A model generated the notes under the pieces. That model saw only the letters and a program-made list of their open reading frames with translations, ran no database searches and had not been told where the DNA came from. Below, one piece after another: positions 26,456-38,402 of a stretch of DNA of 64,000 bases (position 1 is the first letter of the stretch; each line of letters begins with the position of its first letter). This stretch comes from Acanthochlamys bracteata. Its lineage: Eukaryota; Streptophyta; Magnoliopsida; Pandanales; Velloziaceae. Position numbers and translations under genes: made by a program. The stretch covers positions 7,901,155 to 7,965,154 of the forward strand of contig CM034137.1 in NCBI GenBank assembly GCA_019914995.1, given 5' to 3'.

Positions 26456-27129
26456 GCTAGCTCTCTCTAGTGAAGGTGAAACATTACAACAACATTGTAG
26501 ATGTTCCTCAAATATAATCGTCAGAAAATCTTGAGCTTGAGTTTCATTTTCAAGCAGGGAATGCATGAAATTAGATGCAACATAACTGTAGTCAAAACGG
26601 ATCGCTGTTTGATACTATCAAACACTTCTAAATTAAAGGAAATTTATTAATTCTATTTTATTTTTTGTTGCCCTCATTCTTGTTATCTTAATGATATGAT
26701 TAGTAAAATGAAAAATTACTTTTAATATGAATAGTGGTTTAAAACATCAAACTTTGATGTTTATGATCAAAATTCATAAAACAATTTTTTTTTTTTTTTT
26801 TTTTTTTTGTGATTTGGGAGATGGAATCTGTTATTAATTTAATTTTTATTCTATATTGAGATTTTGAATATTTTATAAAGTAGAACACTTGAAATTCAAA
26901 CTTTTAAAACAAAGCAGAGTTCCAAGTGGCTTTCAGCATTCAAGTTCATTGTATAATAACATAAGTAAATATATTCCAAGTTATTTTTTGTTCGTTGGGT
27001 TCAAGTCGACTCGACTCAATCCAAGAACACCCACCAGACCCAAACCAGAAATATCCACGCACTCTCTCTCAGAGATTTCAAGAAACACGAAAACAAAAAG
27101 CCGAGAACTTTCTCGGCGCGCTCTTCACC
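26456..27129. other. Intergenic with poly-T run, GLR to CPR5
   Basis: AT-rich spacer with a T homopolymer of roughly 24 bases near 26785-26808. The last 100 bases (ccaccagacccaaacc, cactctctctcag) look like the CPR5 leader. No gene seen. Confidence 0.5.
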
Positions 27130-30100
27130 ATGGCCGCCGACGACGGAGCAAGAGTGTCCAAGGTGTTCTCTCTCGTTCCGTGCCAGAACAGGAATACCAA
27201 GGGAAAGGATCTCCAACTTGAAAACACTCAAGAATTTCCTCCTCCTCCTCCTTCTTCTTCTTCTTCTTCTTCTTGTGCTCCTTCGACTTCTTATCCTTCT
27301 TCAACGTTTTCGGTGGGACGGAAGAGCAAAAACGGTGTTCGACTCCGGCGACACGCTGCACAGCAAGTTTACTACAGACGGCGGAGAGATGAAAGTGGTG
27401 ATCAGAATAATGAGGGACTGCCAGAACTAGCTCTTCCACTTGGGATGTCTTTTGCCGCCATTGTTGCTCAGGTTGGTTCTTTTATTCATGTAGTTATTTG
27501 TCGCTGTTCAGAAAATTTTGGTCTTTTGTTACGCAAGGTTGGTTCTTTATGGATAGCTTGATTTTTTGTTCGGTACATGTCCGCAGTGGTTGAGTTGATT
27601 CCTGCTTTTATTGTTGGAAAAGTTTAGTTCTTTAAGTTCTCTGATTAATGGTTTAGTTGGTTCCTGCTTTTGTTGTGGGAAACACTGGTTCTTTATGGTA
27701 AATTTGGCTGTTTGTATTGTCTGTCTGGTTACTGGTTGAGTTGATTCTTGCTCTCATTGTTGGGAAAATTTAGTTCTTTGTAGCAATTTTTGGATGGAAG
27801 AAGCAAATTGAACTGTTTGATCGTTTTGTAGTTATCAGCAGTGATTGAGGTTTGTTTCTGCTCTTTTCGTTGGGAAAGGCTGGATCTTTGTGAAAAATTG
27901 GGATGAGATAAACCGATGAAAGGATTCTGATTGTCTTTATGGTAATCTTCCTGGAGTTTAGATTTAAATACTACTTTTATTTTTGGAATATTTTGGTTCT
28001 TTGTGGCTATTTTGGAAGGAAATGTAGCAATTGATGGTTTTGGTTTTTTCTATAGTTCTGCTGTTTGTGAGTTCTTTGATTTCAAAACTTCTTGAAACAG
28101 CTTATCTTCTGCTTTTATTTCTGGGAATGATTATTTCTTTATGATAAATTGCAAAGGGTTTAAAACATTTACATATTTCTTTGGCTATTTGGTAGTTTCT
28201 GGCAATTTCCGAGTACTTTGGGATCAAGGTCCTTGAAACAGCTCATTTAATCTTTCATCCCTCGTTTTCAGATGCAAATGCATTTTCTTTTGTTGTAAGA
28301 GTTTGGTTCTTAATGGTGATAAAGGGATGCAGTTGAGTGTTTGGGGACGATCTGTATATTTTAAGTTTTTGAGTGGCCAAAGTTCTTATTTGGTATGTTG
28401 GTACGTGTTACTCGTAATCTCTCTTACGCAGACATAGCTTGTTCTGTATTTTTTTATGTTGGGTTGAAGTTGTAATTTCATTAATGATGGGAGATAGTAG
28501 TATTATGGAAGATAATTTTCTGTGCTGGGATCTATTGAGATATAAGTTGCGGGTGGTGGCTTTTGTTGTCTATATTGACAATGTTTTGGAATACCAATAA
28601 TATATCAGCACAATTATTCATCCATCACTGAAAGTTACTAAGAACTCTACTCAAAGCCAACACCTTAGGATTTAGACAATGAGGTCAAAATACACTTGAC
28701 AAACTTGATGGATAAAATTTACTATATGTTTGAAAGAAATGCTTACTTTAAGTTAAAAAATGTCAATTACCACTATTTATGCTTAGATTAAATGTAGGAG
28801 TTCTAAATTGTAACTAGTTCAAGTTATTAAAACTGCAAAGTATTTTTTGTCTTTGACACGACGCCATCCAATATATTATAGTGTTATTGAAATTAGAAAA
28901 TTGGTCCCCTTAATTTGGTGTTACTGAATTTCAGATCTTGATTGTGACATCAAGTTAACTTTAGCCTATCGGTAATTGTTCCTTACTCTTGGGACAGAAA
29001 TATGTCTTGTAAGCGTTGGAAGCACACTTTCTGAGAAGACTAACACGTCCCTGAAGCTAAACACTTTTTTCTCATTTGGCCTAATTACTTTATTCTTGAG
29101 TATGCAGTAATTTTGGTCTGTGCTATTTTTTTTGTTGTTCACTTCAATTCTAGAGTTCATTCCTTCTTAGATGAACTATTTTGGAGGTTTGCTTCTGTTG
29201 ACTCTGCTTTATTATCCTATGGAAGTCTATGACTTGTGTACTTCTGGTCAATAGAGTGGTTTTTTGTGATCTGGTTGAAACATCATCTTCAACATGCTTT
29301 CAGAAATGTACTGAACATTTCCTGAAGATGCCTAATCCTTCTTCCTTGTTCACCTATTTCCTAGATAGTGATTGAACCTTAATAGCACTCTTGAGATCAA
29401 AGGCCGCTATTTGCCGGACCTGCATACATGAGCAAATTACTGCTATTGGAGCATTTTGTCAGTTGAGCCATTTTCATTTTATACTTGTAGATTGTTGTTT
29501 TGAACTCTGCGAATATCTCTATGTTGCAGTTTTTGGATCAGAACAACTTGCAAAAGAAGATTCCTTCACAGCAAGTTTCGAGGGTAGGTTACTAGTCTCA
29601 TCTCTTTCTACATCTATCATGCAGTACAAGAAACGTAAGACAGCTTAATGATTATTTTAGTTTTTCAATGCAGTTATGTATTTCAGCCATAGAGGAGTCA
29701 ATAAGACATGTGAGGTCCTCTTAAACTGCTTAATGAATGATTTCTAGCTATCCTTGCTCATTGAAGTGTATACAAACTTAAGATCAGCAACTGTATTCAA
29801 GCAGATTAATGGAAATAGGTACGAGCTTTTTATGAGAAACCTTGAGAAGTCATTTGGAAGTACACTGAAGACACTGAAATTTATTAACGACACATCTGAA
29901 GTTCGAGAAACAATGAATGAAGTTGAAGAAGGAAACACATCAACTGAGATGAGCAGTTCGTACAATGATGGGCCGACTTTGAAGGGCTTCAATTCCTGCA
30001 CATTTGAAGACTCCCGAAGTGATGTTGGCATGGATCCTGTTAATAACCAACTGATAGTGCACGGTGTTGCAAATTCTCAGTTGGTTCAAACTTCTCGAGG

Positions 30101-31174
30101 AGCAGGCAGTTCTGATTATGGTCAATCTGTACTGAGTACCTTCCAGAGATCTGTGATGGAACAGGGTCGAAGTAATGATCTCAAGGAGATTGAGATAAAC
30201 CTGAATATGAAACGGTTGCAACTGAAGCAAGACCAGTTAGCTCTGAGTTCGTATGCTAACGTTCTAGAGAAGACCAAGATATCCATGCTGATCTCAAAAG
30301 CATCTTTCAAAGAAGAGAAATTGAGAAACCAGATGCAGGACCTGAGGTACACAGAATTGCAAAGAAAGTGCATTGATCTCCTGGTTGCAGGCTTAATTGT
30401 TATGTGCACTTCTCTTGTATACGGTGCGTATACATTTTCGTACCATAGACTCACAGAGGCAACAGCAGCGTGTGCGCCAATTACCCAGGTTCCGTAATGC
30501 TTTCCTTTTACACTTCCCTTTACAAATTCATAGGAATACTTTCCTTTCCAAATTCTTAGGATCATATGTACAGATCTCAGGTTTTTCCTCACTGTTCTGA
30601 AATTGATTTATTTTTTGACAACCAGGAGTCAAAATCTTGGTGGATGCCAAAGCAAGTGTCCGCCTTCAGCTCCAGTTGGCAGATATTGCAATGTCATGTT
30701 ATGATCCTGAGCCGCATGTCTTTCGGTTTTCTGATGATACTGGTTGTTGCTTACTCTCTATTCCAACGTTCGGCGACAGTCGGTCCAACTATGCCTGTGA
30801 CATTCATTCTCCTCCTACTAGGAGGCGCATGTGGTATTGCTGGTAAACTCTGCGTTGACACGCTTGGTGGGAAGGGTTATCAGTGGCTTCTCTACTGGGA
30901 GTGCCTTTGTTTCCTTCACTTCCTTGTAAGCTTGTTCCCAGCCTCTCTGTATTACGTACTTTACGGTCGCGTCTCTGTTTCTCGAGGAACTGCAACAGTC
31001 ATACCTCCATACTGGATGAGGCGGTTCACGTTTTTCATAATCCTCTTGATCGTACTACCATCGTTTGCTGGCCTTTATCCGTTTGCATCTTTGTCTGACT
31101 GGAAGGACCATGTGTATGACAAAGTTTTGAAATCGAGCTACGGCACTCCCGTCGACGAGGAAGGACTCTACTGA
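27130..31174 (+). CDS. CPR5: CPR5-type nuclear-envelope immune regulator
   Basis: Five exons: 27130-27471, 29530-29583, 29674-29709, 29748-30488 and 30626-31174, in frame, about 573 aa (Arabidopsis CPR5 is of similar length). The N-terminal part is low-complexity (a proline run then a serine run from a CTT repeat) with basic nuclear-localisation-like clusters (KSKNGVRLRRHAAQQVYYRRR). The middle has the conserved LEKSFGSTLKTLKFIND, STFQRSVMEQGRSNDLKEIE and a coiled-coil stretch. The C-terminal half holds about five membrane segments, with MPVTFILLLLGGACGIAGKL and CVDTLGGKGYQWLLYWE diagnostic of the family. In Arabidopsis, CPR5 is a transmembrane nucleoporin that restrains effector-triggered immunity and affects cell-cycle and trichome growth. 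Exons 2 and 3 are only 54 and 36 bases, but both are phase 0 and needed for continuity. No damage seen. Confidence 0.93.
27530..28330 (+). repeat. Degenerate tandem repeat in CPR5 intron 1
   Basis: A core resembling ctgcttttattgttggga followed by tttagttctttgtgg recurs about seven times (near 27601, 27664, 27748, 27859, 27972, 28112 and 28262), with spacing of about 60-150 bases and much divergence. It lies in the 2-kb first intron, downstream of the signal-poor first exon. Its function is unknown. Confidence 0.55.
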
Positions 31175-31867
31175 AAGGATATATTTCTTCTCCCCGTAAA
31201 TTGCAACATTAAAACAAGTCATTAATTTATTTTTTTTAATGTTTTTCTATTTGTATGTATTTGTAGATTTTGGGATTGTATTCCTGTTGTGTTTATACAG
31301 CTTAGTTATTGTAAGGAATTGAAACTGATCCTTCAAATGTGCTGTCGTTTTGAAGTATTTGCTTGGATATGAAATTACAATATTATGGAAGACCACTACC
31401 GTTGTTCTGTTGTTGACATGTAACTGTTTCCTTTACAACAACAAAGCCAGCGAACACAAGACGTAAAAATTCTGACTATCTATATTCATAGACAGAAAGA
31501 AAAATCGCTGGCATAAGTGAATATCTGCTAGAAACAAAATAAGATTTAACAAACAATCTAATGTTCATCTTACACGATTAATCAAGCGTAATCATCATTG
31601 AAAAGAAGCTCAAAATAACAAGAAAACAATCCACAGTACTATAAGGAACTAAAACTATCCAAAAGTAATCATGCTCATTGTTCACCAGTTCGCCTTCTGA
31701 ATTTCTTCTTTAGTGTCTAAGTTGTACAATAAACACCATGGGCGCGTGGTTATATCCAGAAGATCACCTAATTTCTGAAGTTCTCTATGCGTAAGAACCT
31801 AAGAGATACCCAAGTCCACTAAGCATCTGATATCATATTAAATTCTAATACTTGTATTCCACAGCAT
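31175..31867. other. Intergenic, CPR5 3' flank to helicase pseudogene
   Basis: CPR5 3' untranslated region, then AT-rich DNA. No gene recognised. Confidence 0.5.
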
Positions 31868-34440
31868 TCACTTCTTCTGGATTTTGTGACTTTTAAAGAA
31901 GCTAGGGTTTGGAGTTCGGAGTCGATAAAAAGGAGCAGCTTCTGTTAACCATGACGGTTTGATGGTGATTACTATCTGCATATAGTGTTCGTCAGTGTAT
32001 AAGAGTGACTGGTGTACCACCCACTTCAGATTCTGTACATAACAAAATGTGGTCAGTGTGTACTTCAATCATTTACAGATCTAAAATTGAAACTACAACA
32101 CAGGTCCAAAATACAGGAACCGTGAGAATGGATGGGCATATGAGAACCTGTATCTGAGTAAAGCAGATACCCAGAGTACACCAAACAAATCTACATATGC
32201 AGGACTATGGTATAATAGACTCATGATGATATAGCACATCAACCTGAAGATGATGGATGGATATAGACTTTGAGAACTCCTTACTGTCTTGTACATCGTA
32301 TTCCTTTAAAACAAGTCAGGAGGAGGTGTCAAAACAAGTAAGTTGTGCAAACGTCTATTAGCAAATTTTAACTACAAATTTCTTGCATCAGTAATCAAGT
32401 AGTTAACTCCTGTGTACAACAGTCAACTACGAAGATACATTTCGTGGCAACGTTTGCCAAAGGGATGCATGCAACTAAGCAGCTGGCGATGTTGTAGTTG
32501 AATTGCAGTACTCTACACCAAATGTTGAGGAACATGGCAGTCTATGACTAACAAAACTGAGAGTTTGCATATCTAACTCAATGGACTGTCTTGTCCTGAT
32601 AATTTCATCATCAACTTAATCTCTGTGGGCTCAATACTACATTTAAGTTAGGGAAGACCTACATGCATAATGTGGTCTTTCTATTTCAGATAGTTTGGCT
32701 TTCTCAACCTGCTTGAAAGAAAGGTCAAGGGATTTGAATGTAAGAAGGAAGTGAAGGCAAGACTATTTAATGTTTTTAGAATCCAAGTTGGTAACGGTGG
32801 GTCGAAGTTTACGATCAACATGACTGCGGACCCTAGCAGCATTAATCAATCTCTAAATATCTTCCAAATACAGAAACACGCACAATATTAAACGTGCATC
32901 TCACACTTGCAGTCCGTACCTATTATGTAAACTTTCATGAGTCATTTCATTGCAAGAATATGACAAATGACATCCCACACTCAAGTCCAATAGTTCAAAG
33001 AGAATCATAGCATGTTAAATTAATTTGCATTTCATCAACTAAAGGTATAACCAACATCATATGGTAGTAGAAGCAGACATGCAAAGCACTTTCTTTTCAA
33101 ATTCAAAGGTACAAGAACTTTCACATTACTTCAAAAAAATAAATAATTTTTTAAATGATATTTAATATAAGTTAATAAATTAGGGAAGGATTGCTACCTC
33201 TAAATGGCAAGAGAATCCAGCCACTACTGCCTTCCTAAGAATCTGGCAGAAAGAAGCTAGAGAAATGCCATTACCAAACTTAAAGAACAAGTTAAAAACT
33301 TTAAATTTAGCAAAGTTAAATGCAAAGGATGTCTTACAATAGTGTGGAAACTATCTTAATACTAAAGGTGGAACAGTAAAGCTTAATAGGATAGACATAA
33401 AATGTTGTAAAGAATGTTGAGATGATAGGGGTACCTGTGTGTAATCGTTATATGATTTAAGACATATATCGAGCCACTTCGACAACTTGCTGAGTTGTTC
33501 CTAGTCTCGACGACCTTCTTCTGCATACTGATTTAGAAATTAACAAAAGAATACATTCAGCATATTCAGATAGATCTTTCAACAAAACACAGATGCTCTT
33601 CTTCTCATTTCTAATTTTTTTTTATTGAACAGGGAGTTCATGTGATATCTTAATGTATATTTTGCTCTGACTTTTGTAATTAACGAATTCAACATCCTTC
33701 ACAAGATAAATATCAAAGCCTTATTATAAAAGCATCTTTTCCATCCTACAAGTAGGCTTTTCATTCCATTTCTTTGAAGGTACATTATATCTTCTTTATC
33801 CTGTAGAATATTCTTTCACGGAGAGCTAATCTTGCAGGTAATATCTTCATTGCTCTTATTGGACAAGACAGCAAGGATTAGATTACTATCTCAGAGAATT
33901 TAGTAGAAATCTTCCAAGTAACAAGAGAACATTAGGAAGTAGGACTCCCTGAAAAGCAACACATTCTTAAATATCTAAACATAAGACCTAGGTGGCGAAG
34001 TCCACTTAGCATTCTTTTCAACATTAGCCTACATATGACGGTTAAAACTCCATGAATCTCAGCAACTTGAAAACCAGTAGGTTAGGTGACGAAAGCTTTC
34101 ATCATCATCAAGAATCCCAAGGGAGTAAAGAACCTCAAGGGCTCTAATCATAGCTTCTGGAGGAGGAGCTGCTAACCAATCAAAGCCCAAGATATCATCA
34201 ATCCCTAAGGCTTTTAACTGTAAATAAAACAGATGCACCCTCAGCATCAATTCTTATATCCAATCCAAACAAATGGCATTAGCATGCCATGCAAATTAAA
34301 AATTCCTAGGCTCAAAGCAAACTAGTGCTCATATGAATCCTGGCATACCTGGACTATACAGGAAACATCGTTCGATCTTTGCATTTGTAGAATCCTTCTG
34401 AAGGCATCACCTCGACAAAATATATCTGTGTAAAGCCTGG
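31868..34440 (-). pseudogene. DHX35: DHX35/DEAH-box RNA helicase pseudogene, C-terminal half
   Basis: Read on the minus strand, exon remnants of one helicase occur in correct order: about 34437-34349 (RLYT...MQRSN..SC.VQ, with YFVEVMPSEG in a shifted frame), 34217-34060 (LKALGIDDILGFDWLAAPPP, then EAMIRALEVLYSLGILDDD, then a frameshift to PTGFQVAEIHG with a stop), 33535-33436 (MQKKVVETR then, in another frame, QLSKLSKWLDICLKS), 33250-33185 (LRKAVVAGF), 32296-32240 (MYKTVR, then VYIHPSS in another frame) and 32032-31868 (NLKWVVHQSLLYTDEHYMQ, then TIKPSWLTEAAP). These match the helicase-associated and OB-fold region of the DHX35-like spliceosomal helicases. Repeated frame changes and the absence of the RecA motor motifs make this a dead, intron-retaining copy. 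Confidence 0.85.
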
Positions 34441-34851
34441 ACAGGTGACAGATTGCATGGAAGTTTACAAATAAAACACTTCTTGGGAATAAAATTGTAA
34501 TTCTTATGGTTTCCCTGAAACATTATTATTGTGCAATAACTTTAACCTTCCAACTTGTCGTATTAGATTTGAGCTAATGTCTTCCAAAGAAAAACAGTAA
34601 AAAACGAAAGTTACCTTCCATAAAATGTCCACAGAAAATTTTTTGAAAAAAGAAGTTACCAGGAAGAAGAAGGCGGCGGTGGAGCGACAAAAAGAAATAC
34701 CTCCCTGTTCATCATCGACGATGCTCGTCCGCTGCCGTTCAGTTCCTGTCTTCCAGAACTATGGAATATCAGGGCATGCGTGAACCTGCAGTCCTTGAAC
34801 AAAACTAAAGAAAGAAAATTTTCAAAATAGGACCTCTTGGTAATTAGACAT
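34441..34851. other. Spacer between helicase pseudogene and PB1-like gene
   Basis: A minus-strand open segment near 34665-34720 (starting MMNREVFLFVAPPPP and ending at a GT) could be an old first exon, but nothing ties it to the helicase. It also serves as the upstream region of the gene at 34852. Confidence 0.3.
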
Positions 34852-35686
34852 ATGTCAAGTCAAGGCACAACTAGTTCGCACGTACAGATAGAACTAAACA
34901 CGCCCTTGCCGCGGCTGGATTTAGAACGATTTGTAGAGAAAATGCCGGCTGCCGGCGAGGCAAATAAGGAGACTGAGAAGAGTCACAGTGATTCTGAATC
35001 TTCTTATAATGGCGAATTCATCGAACTGCCACCGGGTTTCCTCGATCCTCTACAACCATCTAATGCCGGCTCCGCCGCGGCCAAGAACAGCGATTCTGAA
35101 TCTGAATCTTCATACTGTGGTGAATATGTGGAACTGCCCATTGGTTTCCTTGATCCTTTACCACCACCACCTGATAAAGTCGTCTCCGGGAGCGACTGCC
35201 ACGTGGAACTCTCGCAATGTTCAGATGAGTTTATCGCTTCAGGTTAAATCTGTTGTTTCAATAATAAAAACAAAGGAAACTCGTCTGAATTCTCGAGATT
35301 TTAGCTTTGATTGTTTACTGTTTTGAACAGAGGAAGGTAATTTTACAGCAATGTGTTACATGAACGGGCAGATGATAGAAGCTTCCGATGGTGTCTGCTA
35401 CATCGGCGGCAAATCAAAGACGATATCTATAAGAAAAGAGATGACGTATGCAGAGTTCGAAGAGAGACTGTACCGGAAATTCATGACCGACAAATCGGGA
35501 TTTTCTTTGATTGTTATATACAGATTTCCACACCGTTTGACGCCATCAGGCACCGTGAAGTTCCAACCTTTTGTTATCGGAGATGAAGAAGATTTCAAGA
35601 TAATGTGTATGAAATCTTCATCTTTGTCTAGACCGGAGCTATATCTCTACGCGATGAGCGTGAAACACTCTGCTATTCTTCAGTAA
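34852..35686 (+). CDS. Uncharacterised protein: duplicated acidic motif plus Mutator-transposase-type PB1-like domain
   Basis: Two exons, 34852-35242 and 35331-35686 (donor and acceptor canonical, phase 1), giving about 248 aa. Residues 46-68 and 80-103 are an internal duplication (SDSESSYNGEFIELPPGFLD versus SDSESESSYCGEYVELPIGF), serine/acid-rich followed by E(F/Y)(I/V)ELP.GFLDPL. From about residue 136 a compact domain begins CYMNGQMIEASDGVCYIGGK and contains a regularly spaced beta-rich pattern ending ELYLYAM. It resembles the PB1-like N-terminal domain of plant MULE transposases and of genes derived from them. No zinc finger or DDE catalytic region follows: the frame stops at 35686 and I see no continuation. 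It could be a domesticated fragment or an orphan regulatory protein. The family match is by eye, so the function is open. Confidence 0.6.
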
Positions 35687-37699
35687 AACTTCTGTAATTC
35701 GTTTGCTTCAAATTATCAATAATATTTTTACTTGATTGATTTTGCAAAGTCTGCTAGTATGTCTTTCTACCAATTTGCAACATCCATTGTCTTTTGTACA
35801 AATAAAAGAAAGCTAGACCGCCGCTTGAAAGCTTTCATGGCAGTGCGTTCTTCAAAATCTCCTATCAAAAATAGTACTAATTCTCTATACAGCATGAGAA
35901 GGTAATACTAATTATCTAAGTAATAATACTCTTTCTTATAAAATTTTGTATAACTCAATTTTATTGAACTGTATAGAAAACTCATATTTCAAATTATTGA
36001 CTTTATAGAAATTTCAGTAGTATATATTGATTGTGTATTTGTATTATGAGTGAAGTAAGGTGCTTGAAAGTTTGAATTTAAATGCTGCAGGTAATTTGGA
36101 GGCGTTATGGCTTTCGGAGTTTTGTGGATCAGAATGTTGAATTGTTAACTTGAATGTTGACATTGATTGTAAATTTTAGTAATATGTATTTCTACTTGCA
36201 TACATTTCGATTTTACGTATTTCGGTTGCTACCTACTTGTTGTATGATAAGCATCCCCGCATTTGGAAACCTGAGAGTTTGCTACCTACCTGATGAAGTT
36301 GATTTGCAGCTACAACAAGTCTCGAACAGGATGAGAAAATTGTTTCTCATGTGATACCTGTCAATTATGTGTTGTGATCTTTTCTCTCTAGAGCTTATTC
36401 CATCTGTGTATCTATCAGAAATAAAGAAAGTGAAAAGCTGAGTGAGCTACAAATGAAAAGAAGCTTTCTTTTTTATTTGCTTATATGGTAAGTGCTGTAT
36501 GACATTATCATTTCTTAATGCTAGTAATGTGACATTATGAATAATCTATCTAAAGATTCTCTTTTGATGGAACTTGAAGTAATGGGTTTTTGTTCTTTTA
36601 ATAATCTCTTTGCTTTCCAGAAAAATCTTGGCCTAATCTAACGATCTTATATATGGTCGTCAAAGTTATTTCACAATTACAGAAAAAATAATCATTTGAT
36701 AGATTTGATGCGACGGCTTTGTCAGTTATTTATGCTTATATAATGGAGGGCCAACAGAAGAGTAAAGTTTGGAACTTTGAAACAAGCGAGTGGATAGTCT
36801 AAGTGTTTCATCATTGGATACATGTTTTGCATTATATTAAAACTATAATAAGATATCTCCTATGCAAATCAAACTTTTAGCAGAAAGTAAACAACTCAAA
36901 AGCTTATGAAGAGAAACAGAGGAAGACAGATAATGGGGAGGTCTAATCTTTTGCTAAAACATGAGTTCCACTTACAGCATTGTTATGTATGAAGTGCTAA
37001 AAACAGCTTAAGGGAAGTTGAATTTGCTTGCCTAAAAAATTAAGAATAAGTTTATAGTGGACAAGTGTCTTAACATATTCCTAAAAATCAAGAATAAGTT
37101 TATAGTGTAGATTACTATTGATATTAGAATTATAAGTTTAGCATATGATCCTGATAAGCTCAAATCATACATAGTGGATTACAGGTTTAATATATGTGAA
37201 AGAAACTAATCATTCCACATGCAAAAGGTAATAAAAAAACTTCAAACAGAATAAGGTTCCTCTCCTTTGATATTATGATATGATTTTCAGTAAAGCACAA
37301 GAACATAAAAGAATTAACACAATGTTATCTCACATTAGTAGGATGAAGGTTTCTATGTTAAGAAAAATTGTTTATAGTTGTTGTTTGCAAGAAAAAAAGC
37401 AAGAGCACTTTGAACAAAGAGCAGGTCTTTCTTTTTTTGTTCTTGTGTCTATTGGGAGTACTGCTGCTCTCCACTTCCCTCCCCAAGTGTCAATATATAG
37501 AAGCCAGAGTACTCCATATTGGAACCTCTCTCACTGCAACACTTTCACAAGATCCCACTTTGTTCTTGTTCTTCTTTCATTGCTCTCTTTCAGAGCAATG
37601 AAAGTTGTTACTAGCATTGCTATCCATTTGATGGGGTCTTAAAATGTAGACAGTGTTTGGATAGGAGGGAAAGCATTGAAATGCTCTTCCTCCTCTAGT
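35687..37699. other. Intergenic, unexplained open segments
   Basis: AT-rich. An open plus-strand segment at about 36154-36354 (contains SIPAFGNLRVCYLPDEVDLQ) is not recognised and lacks clear partners. A TATA-like word (caatatatag, about 37490) is followed by a 13-bp perfect hairpin at 37577-37607 and a second, weaker one near 37650-37710 (see findings). Confidence 0.4.
37577..37607 (+). other. Perfect 13-bp inverted repeat (hairpin)
   Basis: The arms ctttcattgctct and agagcaatgaaag are exact reverse complements around a 5-base loop. It lies about 85 bases after a TATA-like word. It could be a small structured RNA or chance; no known microRNA sequence was recognised. Confidence 0.4.
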
Positions 37700-37996
37700 T
37701 TATCCATGTTTCAGCTGCAAGCTTAATTTAGCTTTGAATGTTTCATCCGCAACAAGAAAAGCTTCTAGCTGGAGCATGGTGAACCGGCAAGTCATGTAAC
37801 GGGCAATAGGGCTATCGTTGTAGTTCTTGTTGTTGTTGTTGTTGTATCCATTGTTCACTCTGCTTCTTTTTGAAGGTGGAAGGAAATAATCCATTGTGCT
37901 CACTTGCTTCTTCTGTTTGTGGTCAATTCCTTGTGTCTTCTGGAGCATGATGGCATGCTGCCTGATTGTTCTGAAATAAACTCTGCCTGTATTCAT
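37700..37996 (-). CDS. Unrecognised small ORF or last exon with poly-Asn and basic patch
   Basis: A 98-codon minus-strand frame with PPSKRSRV (nuclear-localisation-like) and an asparagine run from a TTG/CAA repeat. A possible acceptor (gaatacag) lies just inside the first codons, so this may be the final exon of an unidentified gene rather than a complete one. No partner exon was found between it and the TBL gene. I do not recognise the family. Confidence 0.3.
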   Translation of the reverse strand: MNTGRVYFRTIRQHAIMLQKTQGIDHKQKKQVSTMDYFLPPSKRSRVNNGYNNNNNKNYNDSPIARYMTCRFTMLQLEAFLVADETFKAKLSLQLKHG

Positions 37997-38402
37997 AATA
38001 TATTACAAGCAATATCGAAAATAAATAACCCGTTCTCAGCACCGTAAAAGAAGATTTTCTTTTTGTAAGATCGTATAAAAGAACTTGCAATATGCATTTC
38101 ACTCAAAGGAATTTCATACAAGACATCAATCGTACAAGTTACAACAGAACAACTCGCTCAAACTATCTGATGCATCTGGCTTATTGCAATATCATACATT
38201 GCCAATGGGTTTATTTCACCTGTGTAAAAATTTTAAAGAAGCACACTGGCTGTACAGATGTAATTCCCGTTGTTATTGGCAGATTTCCGCAATAACTAGG
38301 GTTACAAGGAACTCACAAGTAAAACTTTGTTCGACAAATGGAATTGTGTACGGAGAACTTTTTGCCTTCTTTGTTCATGCACAGATATAATTGTTATTCT
38401 CT
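37997..38402. other. Intergenic, TBL 3' flank
   Basis: No gene seen; probably contains the 3' untranslated region of the minus-strand TBL gene. Confidence 0.4.

Noticed and set aside
26785..26808. Poly-T run read as a retroposon poly-A tail on the minus strand
   Set aside because: No adjoining retrogene or target-site duplication was seen; probably a simple homopolymer.
34665..34720. Minus-strand open segment starting MMNREVFLF as first exon of the DHX35 pseudogene
   Set aside because: It does not resemble the N terminus of that helicase family, and no connecting exons with motor motifs exist.
37630..37660. tttggataggaggga resembling miR159 (tttggattgaaggga)
   Set aside because: Several mismatches in the core and no extended precursor stem of the miR159 type.
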